Shown: positions 19,322-27,739 of the stretch, in pieces
Position numbering within the stretch: position 1 is the first letter of the stretch
Layout: the number at the start of each line of letters is the position of its first letter
DNA from: Acinetobacter sp. ANC 4910
GTDB taxonomy: Bacteria > Pseudomonadota > Gammaproteobacteria > Pseudomonadales > Moraxellaceae
Length of the DNA stretch: 64,000 bases
Assembly (NCBI RefSeq): GCF_004331035.1
Contig: NZ_SJNT01000004.1
Location: 186,001 to 250,000 of the forward strand
Direction: 5' to 3'
Notes under the pieces: model-generated
Told to the model about the DNA's origin: nothing
Databases searched by the model: none
What the model saw: the letters and a program-made list of their open reading frames with translations, nothing else
Translations under genes and position numbers: made by a program

Positions 19322-20710
19322 TTAAGGAGAGAGGTTTTCGAGCATTTGGCCTTTGGTTTCAATCGCAAACCAGAATGTTACAAGCCCACCAATCAATGCA
19401 ACTACGGCCAAAACACTAAATACATATTGGATACCATAACCTGACACAACCAGCCCAACCATGAGTGGTCCAATGGCAGAGCCTGCACGTAACCAAGCTG
19501 TACTAAACCCTATACCCATTGCTCTTAATCTTGTCGGATATAATTCGGCGGCATATAAATACAAGGAAAAAGAAATGGTCTGTAAAATTGCGTAGCTTAA
19601 TGTCGCCAGAACAACAACTTCTGTCGCTGTTTTAGCACCCAACATAGACAAACTCATGAGTGGAATAATGGCGAGAAAGAATGCAGCAGTATACCAAGGA
19701 CGTCGCCCCACCTTATCAATCATTAATGCACAGATAATGGAAGCAATGACTCCAACAGCAGAAGTAATCCAACCGTAACCTAAGCTAGTTTGCAATGACA
19801 AACCAAAATGCTGTTTATAAAGCGATGGCAACCACGTCACCATTGCATTATTCACCATATAAACACAGAACCACATACCCCAGAGTGTGAAGGTACGTTT
19901 ACGATAGATTCCACTAAAAAGTTCACGCCAATCTGTTTTTGCCATTGATTGCGGATTAATTTCCTTCACTACAGGCTCAGGTAGAATTTTTCCATTTTTT
20001 ATCGCACCCTGTTCAAAAAGTGTTACAACACGGTCAGCTTCTTCAAAACGTCCTTTCGATGCTAACCACCGTGGTGATTCTTTTAAGAAAAATCGTAAGG
20101 GAATGACAAATACTGAGGGAATAAGTCCAACAATAAACATGACCTTCCAGCCATAAATAGGCATTAAGAAATAAGCTGCCATTCCCGCAAACATTAATCC
20201 CAAAGGAAATAAAACTTCGTACAATAAGAAAAATTTGCCACGTTTCTCTGCACCAATAAATTCATTGATATAGGCACTTGCAACCGGTACTTCACCGCCT
20301 GTCCCTACACCTTGAAAGAATCGAAAAATCAATAGAGATAAGCCACTCCATGCAAATAAACAGGCAATATCCATCGCCACGAAAAGTAGAATAGTAAATG
20401 AAAGAACTCTTAACCGACCCACCTTTTCAGCCAGTGATCCAAAGAAAACAGCACCAAATAATTGACCAACATATCCAGCCGCAATAATTGCGCCCACATA
20501 TGCAGGGGTTAAATGCCATTCACTAATCAATTGGGGTAAAGCGAAGGCAATTGCGAGAACAGTATAGGCATCAAAAAATGTTGCTATACCGATGGTGACA
20601 CGCATAAATTGCAACCGACGTGTCACAGGAATTCTTTCAAGTCTTGCAATAATTTCAGCATTTTTTTGTTGATGATGATGAATTAATTCCATATCCGCTA
20701 GATTTGTCAT
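19322..20710 (-). CDS. MFS transporter (metabolite:H+ symporter type)
   Basis: The inner-membrane carrier of 462 residues has about 12 transmembrane segments. It carries MFS signatures: G-x-x-x-G-x-x-FFGSLAEKVGRLRVL between TM2 and TM3, ESPRWLASKGRFEEA after TM6, and DKVGRRPWYT between TM8 and TM9. The sugar-porter-like SPRWL motif occurs also in NiaP, benzoate and organic-acid carriers. The start at 20710 (MTNLADMEL) is chosen because AAGGAG sits eight bases upstream; an in-frame ATG at 20728 lacks this. It lies between the aldolase and porin genes. Confidence 0.87.
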   Translation of the reverse strand: MTNLADMELIHHHQQKNAEIIARLERIPVTRRLQFMRVTIGIATFFDAYTVLAIAFALPQLISEWHLTPAYVGAIIAAGYVGQLFGAVFFGSLAEKVGRLRVLSFTILLFVAMDIACLFAWSGLSLLIFRFFQGVGTGGEVPVASAYINEFIGAEKRGKFFLLYEVLFPLGLMFAGMAAYFLMPIYGWKVMFIVGLIPSVFVIPLRFFLKESPRWLASKGRFEEADRVVTLFEQGAIKNGKILPEPVVKEINPQSMAKTDWRELFSGIYRKRTFTLWGMWFCVYMVNNAMVTWLPSLYKQHFGLSLQTSLGYGWITSAVGVIASIICALMIDKVGRRPWYTAAFFLAIIPLMSLSMLGAKTATEVVVLATLSYAILQTISFSLYLYAAELYPTRLRAMGIGFSTAWLRAGSAIGPLMVGLVVSGYGIQYVFSVLAVVALIGGLVTFWFAIETKGQMLENLSP

Positions 20711-20848
20711 CTTCAATCTCCTTATCAACTACGCTCCTCGTAGTTTTTGTTATGCGCTGCAACTACCTGTCGCCAGCAATGTCGTACTTTTTAATTCTTG
20801 TTTTTGGTTCATGTCCGAACTTTGCCTCAGGCAGTGTACATGATAAAA

Positions 20849-20871
20849 GGGCTAACGTTTTACGTTAGCCC
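20849..20871 (-). terminator. Hairpin after the DapA-like gene
   Basis: GGGCTAACG-TTTTA-CGTTAGCCC forms a nine-bp stem immediately after the DapA-like stop, followed on the minus strand by TTTTATC. It would reduce read-through into the MFS gene. Confidence 0.65.
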
Positions 20872-20879
20872 TGATGCTA

Positions 20880-21824
20880 TTAGGCAACCGCCTGTTTTTC
20901 AGCCACCTTGCCAATACCAGCTAAATGCATCGCTTCATGAATTTCTTGCTCAGCACCTTCTGCTAGCGGTAACAATGGTGAACGTACAGTTGCATGATCT
21001 AAAATACCCCGCGCAACCAAGGCATGTTTGAGTGCAACTGTTCCTTCCATATGTGAACCGCGATGGTAAACATTACGTGTTACAGGTAACAACTGATCAT
21101 GGATCGCACGTGCTTTTGCATAGTCTTTTGCTTTCCCTGCTTTAATCATTTCAATTAAAAGTTCAGGTGCAATATTCCCATACCCTACCAGTGCACCATC
21201 GACATCAAACATGGTGTGTAATAGGTATTCATCATGACAAGTAAGGATTTGCAGATCAGGGCGTTCGCGACGAATAATTGGAATTTCCACATCCCAACGA
21301 CGCATATTACGCACACCATTTTTCATTGCAAAAACGCCTGGTTGAGCAGAGATATCTAATAAAGTATCTAAGTCATACGTTGCTTTTGTTGCATCTGGAT
21401 ATTGGAACAAAATCGAAGGCAAGCCACTCTCTTCATAAATTGCTTTATAGCGGTCTTGCGGTGCACCCTTTTGATAACCAAAACGCAACCAACCATGTGA
21501 TGGATAAATGAGACCAGCAGCGGCGCCTGCTGCAACTGCACGCTTAGCTTCTTGTGCAGCAACTTCAGTTCCTTCTAAGGTAATGCCTGCAATTACTGGA
21601 ATTTTGTTATCGACAGACTTCACAAAACTTTCGATAACTTGTTGCTGTTCTTTTTGAGAGAGGAATGTACCTTCCCCTGCATGCCCCAGAACAACCAAAC
21701 CTTTAACTCCATCAATGCTACCAAGCCAAGAACCGAGTCGTTGGATTGCTGCATGGTCAACTGCACCATCACGAGTAAATGGAGTCACAGGGGCTGGTGT
21801 TAAACCGCGTAAATCAATGCTCAT
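20880..21824 (-). CDS. DapA-superfamily lyase/hydratase, not the lysine enzyme
   Basis: The 314-residue TIM-barrel protein belongs to the dihydrodipicolinate synthase/N-acetylneuraminate lyase superfamily. The Schiff-base lysine is K168 in AMKNG and the general-base tyrosine is Y142 in FQYPD. The GTTGE motif of DHDPS is replaced by GHAGEG (47-52), so both threonines of the proton relay are absent; this argues against a DHDPS role. Family relatives cleave or dehydrate 2-keto acids. The gene is divergent from a LysR regulator and precedes transporter and porin genes, so a catabolic role is inferred. The ATG at 21824 has AGGA seven bases upstream; the ATG at 21833 has no room for one. Confidence 0.82.
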   Translation of the reverse strand: MSIDLRGLTPAPVTPFTRDGAVDHAAIQRLGSWLGSIDGVKGLVVLGHAGEGTFLSQKEQQQVIESFVKSVDNKIPVIAGITLEGTEVAAQEAKRAVAAGAAAGLIYPSHGWLRFGYQKGAPQDRYKAIYEESGLPSILFQYPDATKATYDLDTLLDISAQPGVFAMKNGVRNMRRWDVEIPIIRRERPDLQILTCHDEYLLHTMFDVDGALVGYGNIAPELLIEMIKAGKAKDYAKARAIHDQLLPVTRNVYHRGSHMEGTVALKHALVARGILDHATVRSPLLPLAEGAEQEIHEAMHLAGIGKVAEKQAVA

Positions 21825-21928
21825 TTTTTGCATCCTTGTATATCATCAAATTAAAGCTATAAAATTAATATAATTCAATAATTTAATTGAATATTTAAAC
21901 TTTATGATTAAAGTATAGGCTGTATGAA

Positions 21929-21941
21929 ATTCTTCGAGAAT
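21929..21941. promoter_or_regulatory. Candidate LysR operator in the divergent region
   Basis: ATTCT-TCG-AGAAT is a perfect short palindrome, containing TTC-N5-GAA. It lies between the DapA-like gene and the LysR gene and is the only clear dyad in that AT-rich region. Confidence 0.4.
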
Positions 21942-21997
21942 CCGTAATTTCCTTATTTCAGCTATACTGAATTGGTATATCTCACAGGAGTGATGAA

Positions 21998-22927
21998 ATG
22001 AATTACACGCAATGGAAATTATTCTTAGATGCAAATGATTTGGGCAGTTTAAGTAAAGTAGCTCAGTTCTATAACACGAGCCAACCGCACGTCAGTCGCC
22101 AATTACAAGAGTTAGAGGATTTCTGTGGTGGACGATTATTTCATCGTACAGGTCGTGGAGTCACCCTTACGGATTTAGGGTTATTTCTACTTCCAAAAAT
22201 TCGCCATTGGGTCAAACTGACGGAACAATTACAAAATGATATTCACCATTCCAGTAAAAACTTAATGGGTAAAGTTCGAATTGGTGGTATTCCTTCTACT
22301 GCACATCCTTTACTCACGACTGTGAGTCATCGTCTTAAAGAGGAATATCCACAAATTGAACTTTCGGTACGTGAAGGACAAGGCGTGCAATTAGAAAAAT
22401 GGCTGGAAGAAGGATCGGTAGATTTATCTTTACACTATCGTTTTAATGCATCATCGAAAAATGGTGATTTATATTTAGCCGAAGTTGAAACTTATTTAGT
22501 CGGTAGAAAAGAAGATCCTTTATTAAAAAATCCAAGTATCGATTTCACTCAGTTGGATGGCTTACCTTTAGTCACTTTTTGCCGACCAAGTAGCTGGGTG
22601 ACTCATTTGGAAAATATTGCACGCCAAAAACAAACAACGCTCAATATTAATTTTGAAGCGGATTCAATTAGCATGCAAATGCATCTAATAGAAAGTGGAA
22701 ATTATTATGGAATTTTAGGTCCTCAAGCAATAAAAAATCATGTTCAAGGTAAAAAGCTGACTGCTGTCAAAATTATCCATCCGAATATTAAGCGCTATTT
22801 ATCATTATCTATGTCACCACATACCTATTTAACGCCACCATGTAGAAAAGTGATTGATATAATTAAAGATATATTAAAATCTGGTGATCTTGATTTTTCT
22901 AGTTTAAATGATGATCTATTTAGTTGA
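21998..22927 (+). CDS. LysR-family transcriptional regulator
   Basis: The 309-residue protein has an N-terminal winged helix (SLSKVAQFYNTSQPHVSRQLQELEDFCG; residues about 17-45, then LFHRTGRGVTLTDLG) and a periplasmic-binding-like effector domain. An AGGAG precedes the ATG. Divergence from the DapA-like gene suggests it controls the aldolase-MFS-porin row, with the palindrome at 21929 as a possible site. The effector is unknown; the likeliest guess is the imported substrate or the keto-acid intermediate. Confidence 0.88.
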   Translation: MNYTQWKLFLDANDLGSLSKVAQFYNTSQPHVSRQLQELEDFCGGRLFHRTGRGVTLTDLGLFLLPKIRHWVKLTEQLQNDIHHSSKNLMGKVRIGGIPSTAHPLLTTVSHRLKEEYPQIELSVREGQGVQLEKWLEEGSVDLSLHYRFNASSKNGDLYLAEVETYLVGRKEDPLLKNPSIDFTQLDGLPLVTFCRPSSWVTHLENIARQKQTTLNINFEADSISMQMHLIESGNYYGILGPQAIKNHVQGKKLTAVKIIHPNIKRYLSLSMSPHTYLTPPCRKVIDIIKDILKSGDLDFSSLNDDLFS

Positions 22928-23103
22928 TAAAAGAACCACACCATAGATCTTTTCCATATTCTGCAATCGCTGCTTTAAATTTATCTCATTTTTAATATTG
23001 TAAAGAATATTTTATAAAGGATGATCAACAGGTTTGTGCAACCAATTTCATCAAAAATATTATTTTAAAATGAATCACTTATTATCATTACTTAAGACTC
23101 TCA

Positions 23104-23135
23104 TAAAGAAACCGTATATTTATACGGTTTCTTTA
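23104..23135. terminator. Bidirectional terminator between LysR and the flavoprotein genes
   Basis: AAAGAAACCGTATA-TT-TATACGGTTTCTTTA is a strong dyad placed between convergent genes. Confidence 0.75.
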
Positions 23136-23145
23136 TCCGTATATT

Positions 23146-24402
23146 TTAAGCGGCAATTTCTTTTTGATTAAGTACTGGACTGTTTCCAATTTGCCAAACA
23201 TAAGGCAAAGGTGCCTGATTTACCACCCAATCTCCTATCACTTTCTGTTTGTAAATAAGTGGATTATGGGAAGAAACCACACGTGCATTGCGCCAGAATC
23301 GGTCTAGTTGCTTTTCTGTTGTACTAGCTGATGCACCTAATGCATTAAACAGTTCTGTCGTTAAATTTAGCACCAATTCCGAAATGACTACCTGCCCTTG
23401 TGAAGATGCGAGTTCAGCAGAGTCATTCGCTTGTAATTCTGTATTTTCATCATTTTGGAAATGACTCAAATACGCTTGGTCTAATGCATCAGCAGTGCTT
23501 AAAGCAATTGCTTCAGCCGCATATGCCTGTGCAGAGGCTTTGCCAATCACTTGTAAAATTTGTGCATCATTACGAACCAACTCTGCATTGCCATGACTGA
23601 AGATGCGGGTACGCTTACGCACTTCATGCGTAAAAACTTCTACCGCATTTTGTGCAATACCAGCCAAAGTCGCTAAATGTACGACTTGATAAAATGCAGT
23701 TTGATATTTAAATCTCTCTTGAAATGGCAAGATATGGTCACGAGCAATTTGTACATTATCAATTTTTAATGTTCCACTGCCCGTGGTTTTTTGGCCAAAA
23801 CCATCCCAATCATCAACAATATGAATACCTTCTACCTGTGTTGAAACAGCAGCAATAACGTGCTGATTTGTTGTTTCATCGAAGGCAAATAAATCAATCC
23901 AATCTGCGAAAATAGTCCCTGTCGAATAATATTTCTGGCCATTCACAACGAGCTTTCCACTTTGGGACTCTGTCACACGAGTGACGACATCACCTATTTC
24001 CACATTGCCTATTTCCGTCCATGCATTTCCTACAAGGTCACCTTTTACAAAACGCTCAAACCATAAGGTTTGTGGCTCTGTCTTATGGGCATTTAAACGA
24101 TCTTCCACAAAAGCAAAATGTCCACGCAATGCCTGAACCACATTAGAATCTGCTTTTGCCAGCTCAATTAAGAGTTGGAATAATTGTCTTTGCGATACGC
24201 CATCTCCACCAAAAGCTACAGGAACACGTACCGCGCCAAAACCTGCCTGCTTTAACCATTGGATCGGTTCATAAGGCAATATTCGGTTTTTTTCACGCTC
24301 TAGTGCACCTTCTGCGATGCGCTGAAAAATAGCACGGAATTTTCCAGCCACTTGCTCGTAATGAGCCCCTAAAGACAAGTTTTGATTATTTTGAATAGTC
24401 AT
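23146..24402 (-). CDS. Acyl-CoA-dehydrogenase-fold flavin monooxygenase (DszC/SfnB-like)
   Basis: This 418-residue protein has the three-part acyl-CoA dehydrogenase fold: a helical N-domain, a beta middle domain (NGQKYYSTGT, DGFGQKTTGSGT) and a C-terminal four-helix domain with FNALGASAS and LDRFWRNARVVSSHNP. This pattern is typical of FMNH2-dependent monooxygenases such as DszC and of SfnB, not of true acyl-CoA dehydrogenases, whose catalytic Glu is not evident. It lies 12 bases downstream of a related gene, and they are clearly an operon. A role in oxidising an organosulfur or similar compound is inferred from the family. Confidence 0.8.
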   Translation of the reverse strand: MTIQNNQNLSLGAHYEQVAGKFRAIFQRIAEGALEREKNRILPYEPIQWLKQAGFGAVRVPVAFGGDGVSQRQLFQLLIELAKADSNVVQALRGHFAFVEDRLNAHKTEPQTLWFERFVKGDLVGNAWTEIGNVEIGDVVTRVTESQSGKLVVNGQKYYSTGTIFADWIDLFAFDETTNQHVIAAVSTQVEGIHIVDDWDGFGQKTTGSGTLKIDNVQIARDHILPFQERFKYQTAFYQVVHLATLAGIAQNAVEVFTHEVRKRTRIFSHGNAELVRNDAQILQVIGKASAQAYAAEAIALSTADALDQAYLSHFQNDENTELQANDSAELASSQGQVVISELVLNLTTELFNALGASASTTEKQLDRFWRNARVVSSHNPLIYKQKVIGDWVVNQAPLPYVWQIGNSPVLNQKEIAA

Positions 24403-24414
24403 AATATTTTCCTA

Positions 24415-25665
24415 TTAACTCCATGCATGACGTGGTGGAGGAACATCATTCAAATAATAATTCCCAACAATATTCAGTTTCCAACGGACGGGATCATGCA
24501 AAGTATGTGTACGCGCATTACGCCAATGACGGTCTAAATTCAGTTCCGATAGTGTTGAACGTGTACCCGAAAGTTCAAATAGCTTATTGGCTGCCAATAA
24601 GGCAATCTCTGTGGTCAGCACTTTAGATTCTGCTGTAATTAAAGTTGCTTCAGACACAGTTTCTTCTGTTGGATTCGACAACGCGCGATCAATTGCTTCA
24701 CCCGCTAAAGCCAAAACAGCTTCTGCTGCACGCAGTTTAATTTTTAACTCACCAATATTGGCAATGGTGTACGGATCTTGAGATGCCTGTTCTAAGCCCG
24801 AATCAATCCACGGGCGTGCATAAGCACGGACATACGCAATCGTTTCATCAATTGCACCACGTGCAATGCCAGCATCAATAGCAGATTGAATAAATTGCGA
24901 AATTGCCCCTGCTGCGGTTGGACGTTCAAAGGCTTGATGAATTGGTACAATGTATTTTAAATCGACTTGAACATTGTTTAAATGTACTGAACCACTGACT
25001 GTAGTACGCTGACCAAATCCGCTCCAATCATTTACAATCGTCAAGCCTGGCGTGTGTTGAGGCACTAATGCAGCAAACGGCTTACCCTCTTCACTTACAG
25101 CCACTACAGGTATCCAATGGGCGAGTAATGCGCCTGTGGCAAAAAATTTCTGGCCATTAATAACAGCGTGCCCATCTTTAAATTCAATTTTTGTTGTTAA
25201 GTCTGCAACAGTTTTAGAACCTTTTTCAGAAAATGCATTGCCAAAACGTTTTCCCTGCAAAACTTGAGCAAAGAAAAACTCTTGCTGCTCCAATGAAGCA
25301 TCCAAACGAATATGTTCTAAAAACGCCCAATGGTTTTGTGCAATTTGCCCTAAAGATGAATCTGCACTTGAAATAATTTTGACCACTTCTGCAAGAGTTT
25401 TATAGCTGACACCCGCACCGCCAAATTGCTTAGGAATAGTAATACCCCAAAGACCCGATGCTGAATATTGTTGCACTTCTCGCAATGGCAATTGTCGTTG
25501 ATAGTCACGTTGAGAGGCTTCTTTCACAAATTCTACTGCCAGCGTTTTAGCAACTTGTATGGCTTCTTCATCTGAGCGGATGATATGAGCCAGACTCTCT
25601 TGTTGATAAAAATCCCTTGGAATGTTTTGCGCGTCTTCCAATTTTATTTCAATTTTTGAAGTCAT
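24415..25665 (-). CDS. sfnB: SfnB-family sulfur-acquisition oxidoreductase
   Basis: The 416-residue paralogue of the next gene has the same fold: ASGLWGITIPKQFGGAG in the N-domain, NGQKFFATGALLAHWIPV in the middle and LFELSGTRSTL with LDRHWRNARTHTLHDPVRWK at the end. These match the SfnB family, which in Pseudomonas putida is needed for dimethyl sulfone use and is FMNH2-dependent. It is the first gene of the two-gene operon. No flavin reductase, SfnR-type activator or sigma-54 promoter is visible nearby, so the source of reduced flavin must be elsewhere. Confidence 0.82.
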   Translation of the reverse strand: MTSKIEIKLEDAQNIPRDFYQQESLAHIIRSDEEAIQVAKTLAVEFVKEASQRDYQRQLPLREVQQYSASGLWGITIPKQFGGAGVSYKTLAEVVKIISSADSSLGQIAQNHWAFLEHIRLDASLEQQEFFFAQVLQGKRFGNAFSEKGSKTVADLTTKIEFKDGHAVINGQKFFATGALLAHWIPVVAVSEEGKPFAALVPQHTPGLTIVNDWSGFGQRTTVSGSVHLNNVQVDLKYIVPIHQAFERPTAAGAISQFIQSAIDAGIARGAIDETIAYVRAYARPWIDSGLEQASQDPYTIANIGELKIKLRAAEAVLALAGEAIDRALSNPTEETVSEATLITAESKVLTTEIALLAANKLFELSGTRSTLSELNLDRHWRNARTHTLHDPVRWKLNIVGNYYLNDVPPPRHAWS

Positions 25666-25927
25666 TATAAAAACTCAGTTAGATGGTTATAAAACCTAAG
25701 CTAGCACTATTTTTTTCTTATATTTATAATTTAATCCGAAAATAAAATCATTTTTTAAAATATAACCCATGATTTTATTCACATTCAAATTTATATATTT
25801 ATAAGTTTTAATTTATTTTTATTTTACCTTTATCACCAAAACCTCAATAAATACCCCTCATCTTCATAAACATTATTTTTGATAAAGATTTATTTTTTTA
25901 TTATGAAAGTTTCCATATTTTATTATT
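25666..25927. other. Very AT-rich upstream region of the sfnB-like operon
   Basis: This holds the presumed promoter of the two flavoprotein genes. I see no sigma-54 consensus and no gene. Confidence 0.4.
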
Positions 25928-26338
25928 AACCCGAATCCTGTTTAAACCAATAGTTGCATTACTCGAATAGTTGGCTTGTTTTGATAGCATAATTGGTAAG
26001 CACATAAAGAAGCATAAATCCCAGCTAAGTATCCTTCAATGCTTCTAGCCTTACTCGTCACCAAATGATACTTCCCTTTTAACAGGCTAAATAAAGTCTC
26101 TATCTTCTTATGCTGCTTTAAGTGGCATTCATCTGATGTTGAGAGTTCAACAGATTTCATATTCTTGAACGTTTGTTGCTGCGTTTTAAAAATAGCCAAT
26201 AGGTTACTTCGAATTTCTGAAAAAAGTCATCGATTATGCAAAAGAAATATGTAAAATCAAACATGATGGCTGAAAGCATAGGTTGTGTGGTAACTCCCTA
26301 ATGGCTTTCAAGTTAATTTCTTATCCGCGATTCAGGTT
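25928..26338 (-). mobile_element. Internally deleted IS982-family element, about 411 bp
   Basis: The ends are inverted repeats: AACCCGAATCCTG at 25928 and, on the other strand from 26338, AACCTGAATCGCG, sharing 10 of 13 positions. Between them lie only the two ends of an IS982-type transposase, so roughly 600 bp of a normal element of about 1 kb is missing. No clear target duplication was found. It lies about 210 bp from the 3' end of tRNA-Arg. Confidence 0.7.
25942..26264 (-). pseudogene. Truncated IS982 transposase
   Basis: From an ATG at 26264 the minus strand reads 35 codons, including CIIDDFFQKFE, typical of the IS982 transposase N-terminus, and stops at 26157. In another frame, 25942-26199 encodes the transposase C-terminus with KKIETLFSLLKGKY, LVTSKARSIEGY and AGIYASLCAYQL. 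The central part, with most of the catalytic acidic residues, is gone. The protein cannot be active by itself. Confidence 0.75.
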
Positions 26339-26548
26339 AGTTAAATTTAAATTATAGATTTTTACACTATCATCTAGCACTTTAAAATCTAAAGTCACTC
26401 CAAAAAAAAATATTTAAAACAGAAAGCTATGATTGGATTAAATGTTTAAGCGATGAAAGGATAATTGAATCATGTCTTCTAAATTTTCTCTATCTTATTA
26501 AAATTTATAATTTTTTAGAGCAACTTAAAACATCAAAGAACAGAAAAA

Positions 26549-26625
26549 TGGTGCGGCCAGCGGGAATCGAACCCACGACCCCAAGCTTCGGAAACTTGTA
26601 CTCTATCCAACTGAGCTATGGCCGC
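26549..26625 (-). tRNA. tRNA-Arg (anticodon CCG)
   Basis: The minus strand folds into a full cloverleaf: acceptor GCGGCCA with TGGCCGC, D-arm GCTC with GAGT, anticodon stem CAAGT with GCTTG around loop TTCCGAA, and T-arm GTGGG-TTCGATT-CCCGC. The 3' CCA is encoded. The anticodon CCG reads the CGG arginine codon. Confidence 0.96.
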
Positions 26626-26803
26626 GCGTGCACATCATAGCAAAAAAATAAAGAAGTGAAAGCAACTATATATAAATCATTCATTTTTATGATTAGAGTT
26701 TAATCAATGTTCTAAGTATGCAACGCAGTATTCCCTGTAATTTACTTGGTTTATTTATCAAGATCGCTCACAATAGTCACACTCTATATGCTGTGAGAAC
26801 TTC

Positions 26804-27739
26804 ATGACCGATGCATTACTGATCAGAGATTTGTCCAAAACTTATCGTAATGGCTTTCAAGCCCTTAAAGGAATTAATTTAACCGTACCAGAAGGTGAAT
26901 TTTATGCGCTTCTTGGACCGAACGGTGCTGGCAAATCGACGACCATCGGTATCATTAGTTCTTTAACCAAAAAGACCGCGGGCACTGTCGAAATTTTTGG
27001 TCATAATCTTGATACGCACCCATCACACGCCAAGCAATGCTTAGGCGTTGTGCCGCAAGAATTTAACTTTGGTCAGTTTGAAAAAACCTTCGATATTTTG
27101 GTGACTCAAGCAGGCTATTACGGTATCCCTCGTAAAATTGCAGAGCAACGTGCCGAGCATTATTTAGAAAAATTAGGGCTTTGGGAAAAACGAAATACCC
27201 AAGGTCGTATGCTGTCAGGTGGTATGAAACGTCGCCTCATGATCGCACGCGCCATGATGCATGAACCTAAACTCCTTATTCTGGATGAACCTACAGCAGG
27301 TGTCGATATTGAGCTACGCCGCTCAATGTGGGACTTCCTGACAGAAATGAATGAAAATGGGACATCCATCATTTTAACGACACACTATTTAGAAGAAGCT
27401 GAAATGTTGTGTCGCCGCATTGCGATTATTGACCGCGGTGTGATTAAAGAAGACACCACCATGAAAGCATTCCTCAACCAATTACATGAAGAATCCTTTA
27501 TTTTCGACTTGGCAGAACCAATTCAACCCCTACATCTTGATATTATTGGGGTGCGGTTCAATTTAATTGATCCAGTCACGCTTGAAGTCACCATGGACAA
27601 AGCTCATACCTTAAATCAATTATTTCAGTTACTTGAAGCACAAGGCATTCAAGTGAGTAGTATGCGAAATAAATCCAACCGCTTAGAAGAGCTGTTTGTC
27701 AGACTTGTAGAGAAAAATTTGGAAGGAGCTACACCATGA
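26804..27739 (+). CDS. yadG: ABC exporter ATP-binding subunit (YadG-like)
   Basis: The 311-residue ATPase has Walker A GPNGAGKST (about 39-47), the signature MLSGGMKRRLMIARAMMHEP, Walker B LLILDEPTAGVD and the H-loop TTHYLEEAE. It belongs to the ABC-2/DRA exporter class, whose partner here is the following gene, overlapping by four bases. A C-terminal accessory region of about 90 residues follows the ATPase core. E. coli YadGH has no firmly established substrate. Confidence 0.9.
   Translation: MTDALLIRDLSKTYRNGFQALKGINLTVPEGEFYALLGPNGAGKSTTIGIISSLTKKTAGTVEIFGHNLDTHPSHAKQCLGVVPQEFNFGQFEKTFDILVTQAGYYGIPRKIAEQRAEHYLEKLGLWEKRNTQGRMLSGGMKRRLMIARAMMHEPKLLILDEPTAGVDIELRRSMWDFLTEMNENGTSIILTTHYLEEAEMLCRRIAIIDRGVIKEDTTMKAFLNQLHEESFIFDLAEPIQPLHLDIIGVRFNLIDPVTLEVTMDKAHTLNQLFQLLEAQGIQVSSMRNKSNRLEELFVRLVEKNLEGATP

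Noticed and set aside
20880..21824. Lysine-biosynthesis dihydrodipicolinate synthase (dapA)
   Set aside because: The GTTGE motif is GHAGEG and the gene sits in a porin/MFS/LysR row, not with lysine or housekeeping genes.
23146..25665. True fatty acyl-CoA dehydrogenases of beta-oxidation
   Set aside because: The sequence motifs fit SfnB/DszC-type monooxygenases and no other beta-oxidation gene is near.
25928..26625. Genomic island inserted at tRNA-Arg
   Set aside because: No integrase, no repeated tRNA 3' end and no island genes are seen; only the IS982 remnant and AT-rich DNA.
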